A stretch of 64,000 nt of DNA. Source: Kluyvera genomosp. 1. Its GTDB lineage: Bacteria; Pseudomonadota; Gammaproteobacteria; Enterobacterales; Enterobacteriaceae. The stretch lies in assembly GCF_001266615.1 (NCBI RefSeq), contig NZ_LGHZ01000037.1, forward strand, positions 1 through 64,000, written 5' to 3'. A program made the translations under genes and the position numbers. A model generated the notes under the pieces. The model saw nothing but the letters and a program-made list of their open reading frames with translations, was not told the origin of the DNA and ran no database searches. Shown one piece after another: positions 48,010 to 56,050 of the stretch. Numbering within the stretch: the first letter of the stretch is position 1; each line of letters begins with the position of its first letter.

Positions 48010-49473
48010 ATGAAAACGACCCGCAAGAAAACCCAGCCCTCACTGATGTCGGCGCTGCTAGAACGCCAGAAGCGCGCGCAGCCTTTGCCGACGCCGTTTG
48101 TCAGCGTGGTTTGCCCGACCTATAACCGCCGTGAGTTTCTCCCTTATCTGCTCTATATCTGGCAGTACCAGGACTACCCGGCGGATAAGCGCGAGCTGAT
48201 TATCCTCGACGATTCACCGGTCAGTAACGCCGATCTGGTTGCCATGATGAGCGACTCTGTAACGCCGAATGTGCGCTATATCCATAGCCCAGAGCGATTG
48301 GTGCTGGGGCAAAAGCGCAACATGCTCAACGAACTGGCGACCGGTGAATACATCATCTGCTTTGATGATGATGACTACTACGCGCCGAATAAAATCTCCC
48401 ATCAGGTGGCTGAGATGCAGGTGAACAACGCCCTGTTCTCCGGCAGCGACCAGATTTATATCTGGTATAGCCATCTGGATAAAATTTACCTGACCCATCC
48501 GTTTGGTGAGCGCCATGCGCTGAATGGGACTTTTGGCTATCACCGCAACCTGCTGAAAAAACATCGCTATGAAGACAGTGCGACAAAGGCGGAAGAAGTG
48601 GGATTCCTGAAGGATTTCACCACGCCGGTGCAGCAGATTGACCCGAAGCAGACCATTTTGTGCATTTCGCACAGCAGCAACACTTACGACAAAGATTTCA
48701 TTCTCGACAGCTCCACGGCGGTGGATTTGACGCTGGAGGACTTCGTTAGCGATGCCAACCTGCTGGCGTACTATCGCCGCTTGAGCCATGCGCCGCTCAG
48801 CGTCCAGGTGAATTGGTCAGTATTTGAAAAAATCGCCGTCATTTATGACCCCCGGCGTGAAGAGTCGCTACCCGAGCGGTGCGAAGCGCTGCTGGCGCTG
48901 GGTGTGGAAGCCGGGCAAATCTGGCCGGTGGCCATCGCCCAGGCCGACTCCGCCCAAGCGGCGGAATTGCGTACGCATTCTCTGGTGGTGGAACAGGCCA
49001 AGGCGCAGGGCTGGAAGAACGTGCTGCTGCTCGATTCAACGCTGAGCTTTGTCAAAAAAGAGAACGTGGTCAACAACATCAACAAGCTACTCAACGGTCT
49101 GGATCAGGTTGGCTGGCAGATGTTGCTGTTAGGTGGACGCTATGAAAACTTTACGCCAACTCAGGCCCTACAAGGCGTAGCGCGTATTTATAACGCCGGA
49201 TGTGCGTGTGCCTATGCGGTGAACGCCAGCTATTACGACGTGCTGCTGGATGCCTACCGGCAGGCCAGTGAACAGGACGTCAGCCTTGACCGCTGCTGGG
49301 CGGCACTGATGCGCCAAAGCGCGGCGCTGTGGTTGGGCTTTAGCCCGAGCTTTGCCTTCTTACAGCACTATCCTCACCCGACTAGCGGTGAACTTATCGA
49401 CTGCACGCACTGGTTTTTCCGTCAACATCGTGAACCCGAGGCGGCTAAAGAGACTAAAAATGGAACTGATTGA
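48010..49473 (+). CDS. Two-domain glycosyltransferase (GT2 plus GT25-like part)
   Basis: A 487-residue cytoplasmic protein. Residues 30-240 are a GT2 fold: FVSVVCPTYNRREFLPYLL, then the metal-binding acidic cluster FDDDDYY (Asp119-122). Residues about 270-470 resemble the GT25/LPS glycosyltransferase layout (KIAVIYDPRREESLPERCEALLALGV ... CAYAVNASYYDVLLDAYRQ), but the usual acidic motif reads LLDSTLSF. This half may be inactive or bind donor or partner only. It sits 5 bases after lfiJ, so it is expressed with the lateral basal body. Flagellin or hook-protein glycosylation is inferred; donor and acceptor are unknown. Confidence 0.8.
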   Translation: MKTTRKKTQPSLMSALLERQKRAQPLPTPFVSVVCPTYNRREFLPYLLYIWQYQDYPADKRELIILDDSPVSNADLVAMMSDSVTPNVRYIHSPERLVLGQKRNMLNELATGEYIICFDDDDYYAPNKISHQVAEMQVNNALFSGSDQIYIWYSHLDKIYLTHPFGERHALNGTFGYHRNLLKKHRYEDSATKAEEVGFLKDFTTPVQQIDPKQTILCISHSSNTYDKDFILDSSTAVDLTLEDFVSDANLLAYYRRLSHAPLSVQVNWSVFEKIAVIYDPRREESLPERCEALLALGVEAGQIWPVAIAQADSAQAAELRTHSLVVEQAKAQGWKNVLLLDSTLSFVKKENVVNNINKLLNGLDQVGWQMLLLGGRYENFTPTQALQGVARIYNAGCACAYAVNASYYDVLLDAYRQASEQDVSLDRCWAALMRQSAALWLGFSPSFAFLQHYPHPTSGELIDCTHWFFRQHREPEAAKETKNGTD

Positions 49474-50401
49474 ACATTACCAACCTGAATTTGTTACTCG
49501 CTTCGATGCGCGTGAAACCCCGTGTACCTGCCCGGCGTGCCAGAGTGCAGAGCAAGCCTGGCCGCACATTAGCGTGAAGATGAAAAACCAGCAGCGTGAG
49601 AGCCTGGATATTGGCTGTGAAACGGCAGCCAAAGAGATGCTGTTCAACCCTGAGGCGTTCATTCTGCATATTGAGCAGGCCGCACCGCAGAGCGAAGAAC
49701 TGCTGCCGGTCTGGAGCGAAGTGCTCAATCAGCAGTGCATTAATCTGGCGGTTCATCCGTCATTGCCGCTTGAGGTCAGCCTTTACGCCATCGGCATTCT
49801 GCTGAGCAAAGCACAACAGCATTGGGATAACGGTGAGACCGATCCTAATTTGCTGATCTCCATGACCGAACAGCTGGCCGCACTCGCCGAGCAGGGCGTT
49901 CTGGAACAACAGTTCGCCATGCTGCCGCCGATTGTTGAGAACCGTATTGCGGCATTAAAAGAGATGGGTGCGATGCGCCTGAACCTGAATTTGCCGATGG
50001 TGGAGAAAATGGGTCTGGCGTTGAAGCTGAGCGAGCTTTCAATCATGCAGGCGCCCCGCCTGGCAGAGCGCTTACAGACGCTGGAATCGGTGTGGTCCGG
50101 TATTGCACTGTTTAACGAACAGCCGCATACGCTGCGCAACATTCTGATTTATCAGCTGTATAGCGACATTTTTCCTGGCGTGAACTGCACCAACTACGGT
50201 GAGGCGCTGCTGGGTCTGACTCGCCAGTTCTTCCAGATCAAAATGCTGTGCGCGATTCGCGCTGAGCTGGGTGAATTAACCCAGGATGATGTGGCCATGT
50301 TGGTCAGCGCACTGCGCGGCTGGCAGCAGCAGAACCCGTTTGCTGCTGAGGCGGAGAATACGTCGGATTATAGCCTGCTGAGCGGGTTGTCGTTGCTGTA
50401 A
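49460..50401 (+). CDS. Shortened FliB/LafV-like lysine N-methylase homologue
   Basis: A 313-residue protein whose start (EHYQPEFVTRFDARETPCTCPAC) and RESLDIGCETAAKEMLFNPEAF segment parallel the flagellin lysine methylase FliB (EPAFVTHF...C..., NSLSLACPE...). About 80-100 residues between these motifs, including most of FliB's Cys cluster, are missing. Four N-terminal cysteines remain (Cys22, 24, 27 and 53), enough in principle for a metal or Fe-S site. FliB is a [4Fe-4S] enzyme that methylates surface lysines of flagellin. The protein could be a compact methylase or an inactive relative. It overlaps the glycosyltransferase gene by 14 bases; the longer in-frame reading from 49352 is rejected. 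Confidence 0.6.
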   Translation: MELIEHYQPEFVTRFDARETPCTCPACQSAEQAWPHISVKMKNQQRESLDIGCETAAKEMLFNPEAFILHIEQAAPQSEELLPVWSEVLNQQCINLAVHPSLPLEVSLYAIGILLSKAQQHWDNGETDPNLLISMTEQLAALAEQGVLEQQFAMLPPIVENRIAALKEMGAMRLNLNLPMVEKMGLALKLSELSIMQAPRLAERLQTLESVWSGIALFNEQPHTLRNILIYQLYSDIFPGVNCTNYGEALLGLTRQFFQIKMLCAIRAELGELTQDDVAMLVSALRGWQQQNPFAAEAENTSDYSLLSGLSLL

Positions 50402-50441
50402 GGGTTTAACCAGGATTCATGATGTTGCCAGGAGTTTGTGC

Positions 50442-52301
50442 GTGAAAATAAAGGTCGATTTTTTATTCCAGTGGGCACCCGGTTGGTCAAACTATGCCTC
50501 CGTACTGGCGGCATTGGAGCAGGATGATAATTTTATCTGCCGATTGGTGCTATTACCTTTCCACCATAGTGGCATCCTGGATCATGAAAATGCAGAGGCC
50601 AGGGCTTTCCTGGATGCTCAGGAAATATCCTGGGTCTGGCATGAAGATTATGACTATATCGCTGATAAGCCAGACATGGTGTTTATCCAGAACCCTTATG
50701 ATTTCACGCGTCCCGAACGTTTTTCCTGCCGTGCCCTGAAAGCACAACATATTAAATATGCCTATATTCCCTACGGCCTGGACGTGGGTGAAGGGGAAAC
50801 TAACCTGACTTTCCAGTACAACATGGAATGTCATAATTTTGCACAATGGATATTTGTACGCTCGGCACAGCATAAGCGTTTTTATAAACAATACTGTCAG
50901 GCGGGCAATAAGCATGTGCACGTGACAGGACACCCAAAATTTGATCGCGTGAGCCAGTGGGTAAATCCAGTTAAGGAAGAACGTAAAGTACTGCTATGGA
51001 CACCGCATTTCCAGGAGGGGGATGCTAAGGGCTGGTCGACGTTTAACCTATACTGCGACACCATGTTGTATATTGCGCTGACCTATCCGGTGATGTTGAT
51101 TGTTCGCCCGCACCCTCTGTTTATTGGGCGGCTGAAAGCCTTTGGTGGCACAGCGGTTGAGAAGTTTTCCCGTCTTATTGAGTATGCGAAAGCCAGTAAC
51201 AATATTACGCTGGATTTTGACTCCTCTTATGATGAATCATTCACACGTGCCGACGCCCTGCTGACGGATGCAGGTTCATTCCTTTTGGAATATTTGCCCA
51301 CGCAGAAACCGATTTTATACCTGACGCACGAAGGATGCTTTGGGTTGAATAAAAGTGCCAGTTTTGTGCACCAAAGCTATTACGTTGCGCACAGTGAGCA
51401 GGACATTGATAACTTCGTCCAGATGCTACTGGCTGGAGAGGACCCGAAAAAAAGTAAGCGCCTTGCTGCGTTGCGAGATAATTTCTATATTCCTCCGGTC
51501 AGCGCAGCACAAGAAATTCGCCAGATTCTTGTTAATCATTTTGCCGCTAAAATTGCCAAAAAGACTCGCCTGTTTGGCAATCAGGATGTGACGATTAACG
51601 AGAGTGCGGTATTGGATTTCTTCGAGTCCCGAGCTACGCAGAAAGAAAATAGCCACCCGCTGACTATGACGATGTATCAATCGGTTGAGCTCGCTACACA
51701 GCGCGATGTGCATGAGAAAGCCCTCATTACACCGAAATTACACCTATTTTCCGATGCTAACGTACTGGATATAGGTTGTGGTAACGGTCGCTGGTACGAA
51801 GCGTTGCAGCCCGAAGGCGTTCTCTATACTGGAATCGATTTCTCGCCAGCGTTAATCGCTATCGCAGAAGAAAAATATAGTCGGGATCCCCGTAGCGCAT
51901 TCCATGTGAAAAATGCGTATGACCTGACACCCGAGTTGATGGCTTCATCAGGTCGTCCCTTTACTCATGTCATTATTTCTGGGGTGTTGTTGTATCTCAA
52001 CAATGAAGAAGTTTTCACATTATTTAAGAAACTCGCTGCGATCATTGAACCAGGAACGGTTATCTTCATTCGAGAACCGTTGGCGATGGAACAACGTTTA
52101 ACACTGAAATCGCATTGGTCAGAAGAATTGAAGGCACAATATAACGCGATTTATCGTACGGCGGATGAGTTACAGTCTTTTGTTGATGGCTGTAGCGATG
52201 TTCTGTCTTTGCAGTTACTTGAAATGGGCCCCATGTATCCGCAAGACTTCAATAATCGAAAAGAAACTCAGCAACATTATTTAATATATAAATCAAAATG
52301 A
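50442..52301 (+). CDS. CDP-glycerol-type phosphotransferase fused to SAM methyltransferase
   Basis: A 619-residue fusion. Residues 1 to about 380 resemble TagB/TagF (CDP-glycerol glycerophosphotransferase) proteins: KVLLWTPHF, the RPHP motif (about 220) and the ADALLTDAGSFLLEYLPTQKPILYLTH signature (about 271). Residues about 410-619 are a class I SAM methyltransferase with motif I VLDIGCGNGRWYEAL (about 440), TGIDFSPALIAIAEE and HVIISGVLLYL. The GTG at 50442 is chosen: AGGAG lies 7 bases upstream. It probably transfers an alcohol-phosphate group to a flagellar glycan or protein and methylates the product; this is inference. Base composition is AT-richer than the core flagellar genes. It overlaps the next gene by 4 bases. 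Confidence 0.75.
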   Translation: MKIKVDFLFQWAPGWSNYASVLAALEQDDNFICRLVLLPFHHSGILDHENAEARAFLDAQEISWVWHEDYDYIADKPDMVFIQNPYDFTRPERFSCRALKAQHIKYAYIPYGLDVGEGETNLTFQYNMECHNFAQWIFVRSAQHKRFYKQYCQAGNKHVHVTGHPKFDRVSQWVNPVKEERKVLLWTPHFQEGDAKGWSTFNLYCDTMLYIALTYPVMLIVRPHPLFIGRLKAFGGTAVEKFSRLIEYAKASNNITLDFDSSYDESFTRADALLTDAGSFLLEYLPTQKPILYLTHEGCFGLNKSASFVHQSYYVAHSEQDIDNFVQMLLAGEDPKKSKRLAALRDNFYIPPVSAAQEIRQILVNHFAAKIAKKTRLFGNQDVTINESAVLDFFESRATQKENSHPLTMTMYQSVELATQRDVHEKALITPKLHLFSDANVLDIGCGNGRWYEALQPEGVLYTGIDFSPALIAIAEEKYSRDPRSAFHVKNAYDLTPELMASSGRPFTHVIISGVLLYLNNEEVFTLFKKLAAIIEPGTVIFIREPLAMEQRLTLKSHWSEELKAQYNAIYRTADELQSFVDGCSDVLSLQLLEMGPMYPQDFNNRKETQQHYLIYKSK

Positions 52302-52906
52302 CAGAAAGTATATTTTGCTTCGACCTTGATGGCACGCTTACCCGACGCGAACTATTGCCGCTGATTGCCAATGAGGTGGGGCTTGAGCATGAGTTCGATG
52401 TGCTGACGAAACTCACCATTGATGGCGCAATCAGTTTTGAAGAGTCACTGCGCTTGCGTTTTGCCATTCTTAAACATGTCCCTGTGAAAGTCGTACAGGA
52501 TATTATTTGTGGTGCAGCGCTATTTGATAAGGCCGTTGATTTTATTACTTCGCATCGCGACCGTTGCTTTATTGTAACGGGAAATTTGGATGTGTGGATA
52601 CAGCCATTAATGCAGAAAATCGGCTGCCGCTATTTTTCCTCCCGCGTACAGGAGCGTAATGGAACGCTCTTGTCTTTGGATTATATTCTCAGGAAATCTA
52701 GCGCTATTAATGCGTTACGTAAACAGCATGCAGATAGAAAGATTGTCGTTTTTGGCGATGGATTGAATGATTACCCCATGTTTGAAACTGCAGACCAGGC
52801 CGTTGCCATTGGATTAACTCACCAGCCGAGCCCAGCATTAATTGCGAAGTCGAATTTTATTATTTATGAAGAGGATGCGCTGTGTCGTCTGTTAAACACG
52901 CTGTAA
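52298..52906 (+). CDS. HAD-family phosphatase, phosphoserine-phosphatase-like
   Basis: A 202-residue HAD hydrolase. Motif I is FCFDLDGTLT (Asp9 nucleophile, Asp11 acid), motif II VTGN, and motif IV FGDGLNDYPMFETADQAVAIG. The cap (residues 15-80) resembles SerB/HAD-IB proteins. It probably removes phosphate from, or transfers it to, a small precursor used by the adjacent nucleotidyltransferase. Start and stop are nested in its neighbours (ATGA overlap upstream, 25-base overlap downstream), implying tight co-expression. Confidence 0.82.
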   Translation: MTESIFCFDLDGTLTRRELLPLIANEVGLEHEFDVLTKLTIDGAISFEESLRLRFAILKHVPVKVVQDIICGAALFDKAVDFITSHRDRCFIVTGNLDVWIQPLMQKIGCRYFSSRVQERNGTLLSLDYILRKSSAINALRKQHADRKIVVFGDGLNDYPMFETADQAVAIGLTHQPSPALIAKSNFIIYEEDALCRLLNTL

Positions 52907-53553
52907 TTGCTGCAGCAGGAGTAGGCAGTCGGTTGGGATTAGGCAGGACAAAGTGCCTGCTCGAAATTAATCATAAACCGCTTATCGCCTATCTACTTAA
53001 GCTGCTGGAAGATGTCGAAGATGTTCGCATTGTCGTCGGCTTTCAGGAGCAAGAGGTGATGGAGACGGTACTTCGTTATCGTCGTGATGTCACTTTCGTC
53101 CGTAATCCTGAATACCTGTCCACCTCAACCCTGACCAGCTATTGGTTGGGCGGCCAGGGCATTAACGAAAACTGTCTATTTATGGATGCAGATATTATCT
53201 TCGACCCAGATAGTTTTATGCAGTTTAAGAACTTCTGCGCCGCTAGTCATCAGGACAATATTATCGGGATCACCAAAACAAAAACCCATGATGCCGTTTG
53301 TGTTTCACTGGATAATCATTGCGTCATCAACTTTAGCCGTGAGAATAAAACAGACTATGAATGGGCTAACCTGTGCTTTATTCATCCTGGATTACTGATA
53401 TCAGCAGGTGATTCGGTTTTCCAGCAATTGACACAGTACCTTCCATTAACGGCCAGAGAAATTATTTCTTTTGAGATAGATACTAAGGGGGATATGGAAC
53501 AAGCTATGCGATCAAGTATTGCACAAGATAGTTTCTACGCTGCGGGTTCCTAG
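52882..53553 (+). CDS. LicC/MobA-type nucleotidyltransferase
   Basis: A 223-residue NTP transferase. The N-terminal nucleotide loop is AAAGVGSRLGLGRTKCLLEINHKPLI (about 10-35), the metal-binding pair is FMDADIIFD (about 100), and the middle motif NPEYLSTSTLTSYWLG resembles phosphocholine and phosphonate cytidylyltransferases (LicC, PntC). Activation of an alcohol- or amine-phosphate, probably with CTP, fits the CDP-glycerol-type transferase upstream. It starts with GTG, with GAGGA 6 bases ahead. Last gene of the rightward unit; the substrate is unknown. Confidence 0.78.
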   Translation: MSSVKHAVIAAAGVGSRLGLGRTKCLLEINHKPLIAYLLKLLEDVEDVRIVVGFQEQEVMETVLRYRRDVTFVRNPEYLSTSTLTSYWLGGQGINENCLFMDADIIFDPDSFMQFKNFCAASHQDNIIGITKTKTHDAVCVSLDNHCVINFSRENKTDYEWANLCFIHPGLLISAGDSVFQQLTQYLPLTAREIISFEIDTKGDMEQAMRSSIAQDSFYAAGS

Positions 53554-53593
53554 CTCACTGCTTTTTAATCCAATTCATACGAATAAGCAGGTT

Positions 53594-54376
53594 TTAACCC
53601 TGCTTATTCATTTCCGTCCATTGACTTCCGTTTTTAATATTTCCCCATTTTGGTGCAATCCCATCCTCAAATTGATAGATAAGGGATAACACGAGATTTA
53701 TGTTGTATGGAGTGACCCGGGTATGTTCCGTAACTAATGGCGAACAGGTTTCAATGAGGTTGAAACCGGAGTATTTACTGAATAATGCCAGGTGTGGTTC
53801 AACTTCGTTAACAAACTGTTGGTCCTGAGGGGAGGTAAACAAGTATATGTTTCTATTTGTTGTTTTGTCATGTTTTATTATTCCAGGAAGATAATGGTCG
53901 AGTATAAATACCTTTTCAGGGCTGGATTTCCCCATCATGTTGCGTCCGACAGGTTCCCAGTGACCGCTGGAAACATAACTTCCAATCCTAAATTGAGGCA
54001 CGCATGAAATAATATTTTCGATTTTATGTTTGATGCCATAATAGAGTGATGCACTCCCGCCTTTGGATGCGCCTAATATTGAGGTGTATTTGGGTTTTAC
54101 CGTATCGATAATGGCATCGATAAGCGTACTAACACCTTTCTCAATATCAAATTTCATATTATTACAAAGGTAGTAGGCTGGAAGACCATTGAAGTCATCT
54201 TTGATCCACACGATTGTGGAACGGCAATGCGCAAGCATATCAAAGTCATAAATTGTAGGGTCAGGAAGGTTAAAACCTGACATAACGATTAAAAGATGCT
54301 GGCAATCATACTTAGGCGTTTGCAGACGATAATGGATTTCCAGACCTGGCTGGGCTTTGAAAACACGCTCTATCAT
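53594..54376 (-). CDS. Serine-hydrolase-like protein (Asp2/XcbB-like) of the modification locus
   Basis: A 260-residue soluble alpha/beta-hydrolase-like protein. The nucleophile elbow is LGASKGGSAS (Ser104); Asp185 (TSPQDQQF) and His218 (VTEHTR) are plausible triad partners. The SKGG elbow recalls Asp2 (glycan O-acetylation in accessory Sec systems) and XcbB/CpsF capsule proteins. An O-acyl transferase or esterase acting on the flagellar glycan is inferred. It follows lfgN by 24 bases on the same strand, so it is expressed with lfgAMN yet borders the other modification genes. It is AT-rich. Confidence 0.6.
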   Translation of the reverse strand: MIERVFKAQPGLEIHYRLQTPKYDCQHLLIVMSGFNLPDPTIYDFDMLAHCRSTIVWIKDDFNGLPAYYLCNNMKFDIEKGVSTLIDAIIDTVKPKYTSILGASKGGSASLYYGIKHKIENIISCVPQFRIGSYVSSGHWEPVGRNMMGKSSPEKVFILDHYLPGIIKHDKTTNRNIYLFTSPQDQQFVNEVEPHLALFSKYSGFNLIETCSPLVTEHTRVTPYNINLVLSLIYQFEDGIAPKWGNIKNGSQWTEMNKQG

Positions 54377-54400
54377 AACTGTATTTCTATCACGACGATG

Positions 54401-54838
54401 TTACCCCTGCTGATACAACCAGTTCTCAGGCTCGCTAATATTCATCATATTATTCAGAATGTCCTGCTGCATGCTCAGCAGCGCGCCGTTGTATTCGTTA
54501 GCGGTTTGGCAATCTAAAGCCTGCTGCTGCAGCCCTTGCCATAGTGCGGAAACCGACGCGCGATGGACTTCTGGCAGACGAGCGATAAGCGCCTGCATAC
54601 CTTCAGTATTGGCATCGATACCCAGCTGATTCAGGATTTGGTAGCGCTGTTGGCTGCTTTGCGATAACAACTGGTACTGCGCCATAATCTGCACGTTGAG
54701 TGCGTCCAGCGCTACCGCATCGCGGGCAACGATATGATGGCGCTGTTTTTCGAGCAGCGTGGTCAGGACATGGTAGTGTTGACGATCTTCAGCCATGTCC
54801 TGAATCAGTGTTTTAACGCGCTGGGTGGCGTTAGTCAT
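54401..54838 (-). CDS. lfgN: Lateral flagellar export chaperone FlgN homologue
   Basis: A 145-residue, largely helical protein (HHIVARDAVALDALNVQIMAQYQLLSQSSQQRY), matching FlgN, chaperone of the hook-associated proteins FlgK and FlgL. GAGGT precedes the ATG, 3 bases after lfgM. Confidence 0.85.
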   Translation of the reverse strand: MTNATQRVKTLIQDMAEDRQHYHVLTTLLEKQRHHIVARDAVALDALNVQIMAQYQLLSQSSQQRYQILNQLGIDANTEGMQALIARLPEVHRASVSALWQGLQQQALDCQTANEYNGALLSMQQDILNNMMNISEPENWLYQQG

Positions 54839-54841
54839 ATA

Positions 54842-55114
54842 TTACCTCTGGAAATACTTCTGCATCGCATCAGTTAGCGAGTCTATGTTTACGGCAATTT
54901 TGCCGCTGCTGATTGCATCTTTCATTTCGGCGACGCGCGCCATATCCACTTCCGGCAGCGTACTCAGCTGCGTTTGTGCATCACCCAGAACCGGGTCGAT
55001 GGCGGCACTGCGCGTGATGCTGGTTCCTTCCTGCGCCACGGTGCGGGTTTGCTCCGCGCTGCTGGCTTTATTGATTGCCGTCGTCAGGTTGTACTGTGTA
55101 GGTGCTACTTTCAT
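54842..55114 (-). CDS. lfgM: Lateral anti-sigma factor FlgM homologue
   Basis: A 90-residue FlgM-type protein with an unstructured N-terminal half and a helical sigma-binding C-terminus (DMARVAEMKDAISSGKIAVNIDSLTDAMQKYF). It should hold the lateral flagellar sigma factor (LafS, outside this window) until hook completion allows its export. Confidence 0.9.
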   Translation of the reverse strand: MKVAPTQYNLTTAINKASSAEQTRTVAQEGTSITRSAAIDPVLGDAQTQLSTLPEVDMARVAEMKDAISSGKIAVNIDSLTDAMQKYFQR

Positions 55115-55200
55115 CGCTTTGCCCTCGTTCTCATATTTTGTTGTGGTTGCGTATGAACCTTGCCATGCGGAAGACCGACTTCCTATGCCCTTGTGAGTAA

Positions 55201-55228
55201 AGAGCGGCCAGGGAGAGGGGCAACTTAA
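55201..55228 (-). promoter_or_regulatory. Sigma-28-like promoter candidate ahead of lfgM
   Basis: On the minus strand TTAAGTTG-N12-GCCGCTCT resembles the flagellar sigma-28 consensus (TAAAGTTT-N11-GCCGATAA), with one extra spacer base and three mismatches in the -10. It lies 87 bases ahead of lfgM in the 131-base lfgA-lfgM gap. Confidence 0.35.
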
Positions 55229-55245
55229 ACGGCGATGAAAGATTT

Positions 55246-56037
55246 TTACTGGCCACTGGCATACACCATGTTGACCACGCCGGTATCCGCGACGATAGCG
55301 CTCACGATGCGCCCGCTGCTCTCATTTTTCACTTTAATGATTTCGCCCTTACGCCCTTTCTTCATGGCTTCACCCATGGTGCGGGCCTCAACGCCGTTTT
55401 GCTCGGCAATCATCAGCACGCGCTGCCCACGATCGACCAGCGTTGGGGAGTCGAGCTGATTGGTGGTGATGGGCTGTCTGTCGCGGATGCGACGTTTTAC
55501 CGTCATCCCCATCACATCATCCGGTTTGGTGATGTATTCGCCGCGGGTACTGCTGATGTTGATTTTCTTAATCGTAATGCTGCTGGCGGAAATGACCTGA
55601 CCGCGTTCAAGCGTGTTATTGGCTACGACTACCGGCAGATAGATATCCGGTTTTACCGTCACCGAAATATCCCAACCGTTCGCGCCCTCGCAGCGGACAT
55701 CAAAACGCAGTCGATTGATATCAAGGCGATCGCTGCCGGGAATCGATACGGCAGGCTCCTGGTGGCAGACAGCATACTGCGACGCCTCAGAAGGAATAAA
55801 CAGATTCATCTTCGCCTGATAATCGGGCCACTGACGGCGTTTGGCTTCCTGGCGAATGATATCCGCCGCGTGTAGCTGAACCGCGACATGGATTTGCTTG
55901 CGGGCGTTGGCTGGGCTTGAGGTATTGGCGGACACCATCGCTGTGCCGCAAAGCGTAAGCAGGAAAAAGCCAAAGAGGAAGCGGAAATGCCGTTTCACCC
56001 TGGCATGAAGGAAATTCAAAAAATCGTTATTAATCAT
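55246..56037 (-). CDS. lfgA: Lateral P-ring assembly chaperone FlgA homologue
   Basis: A 263-residue periplasmic protein. An N-terminal basic extension and hydrophobic signal (about residues 20-38) are followed by the SAF/FlgA domain (LPVVVANNTLERGQVISASSITIKKINIS) and the C-terminal VKNESSGRIVSAIVADTGVVNMVY. It helps LfgI form the P ring. First gene of the leftward lfgAMN unit, divergent from lfgB. Confidence 0.92.
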   Translation of the reverse strand: MINNDFLNFLHARVKRHFRFLFGFFLLTLCGTAMVSANTSSPANARKQIHVAVQLHAADIIRQEAKRRQWPDYQAKMNLFIPSEASQYAVCHQEPAVSIPGSDRLDINRLRFDVRCEGANGWDISVTVKPDIYLPVVVANNTLERGQVISASSITIKKINISSTRGEYITKPDDVMGMTVKRRIRDRQPITTNQLDSPTLVDRGQRVLMIAEQNGVEARTMGEAMKKGRKGEIIKVKNESSGRIVSAIVADTGVVNMVYASGQ

Positions 56038-56050
56038 GTAATTAAAACCT

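Noticed and set aside
49352-49459. 36-residue N-terminal extension of the FliB-like protein
   Set aside because: It lies inside the glycosyltransferase gene in another frame and is unlike FliB; the ATG at 49460 starts at the conserved region.
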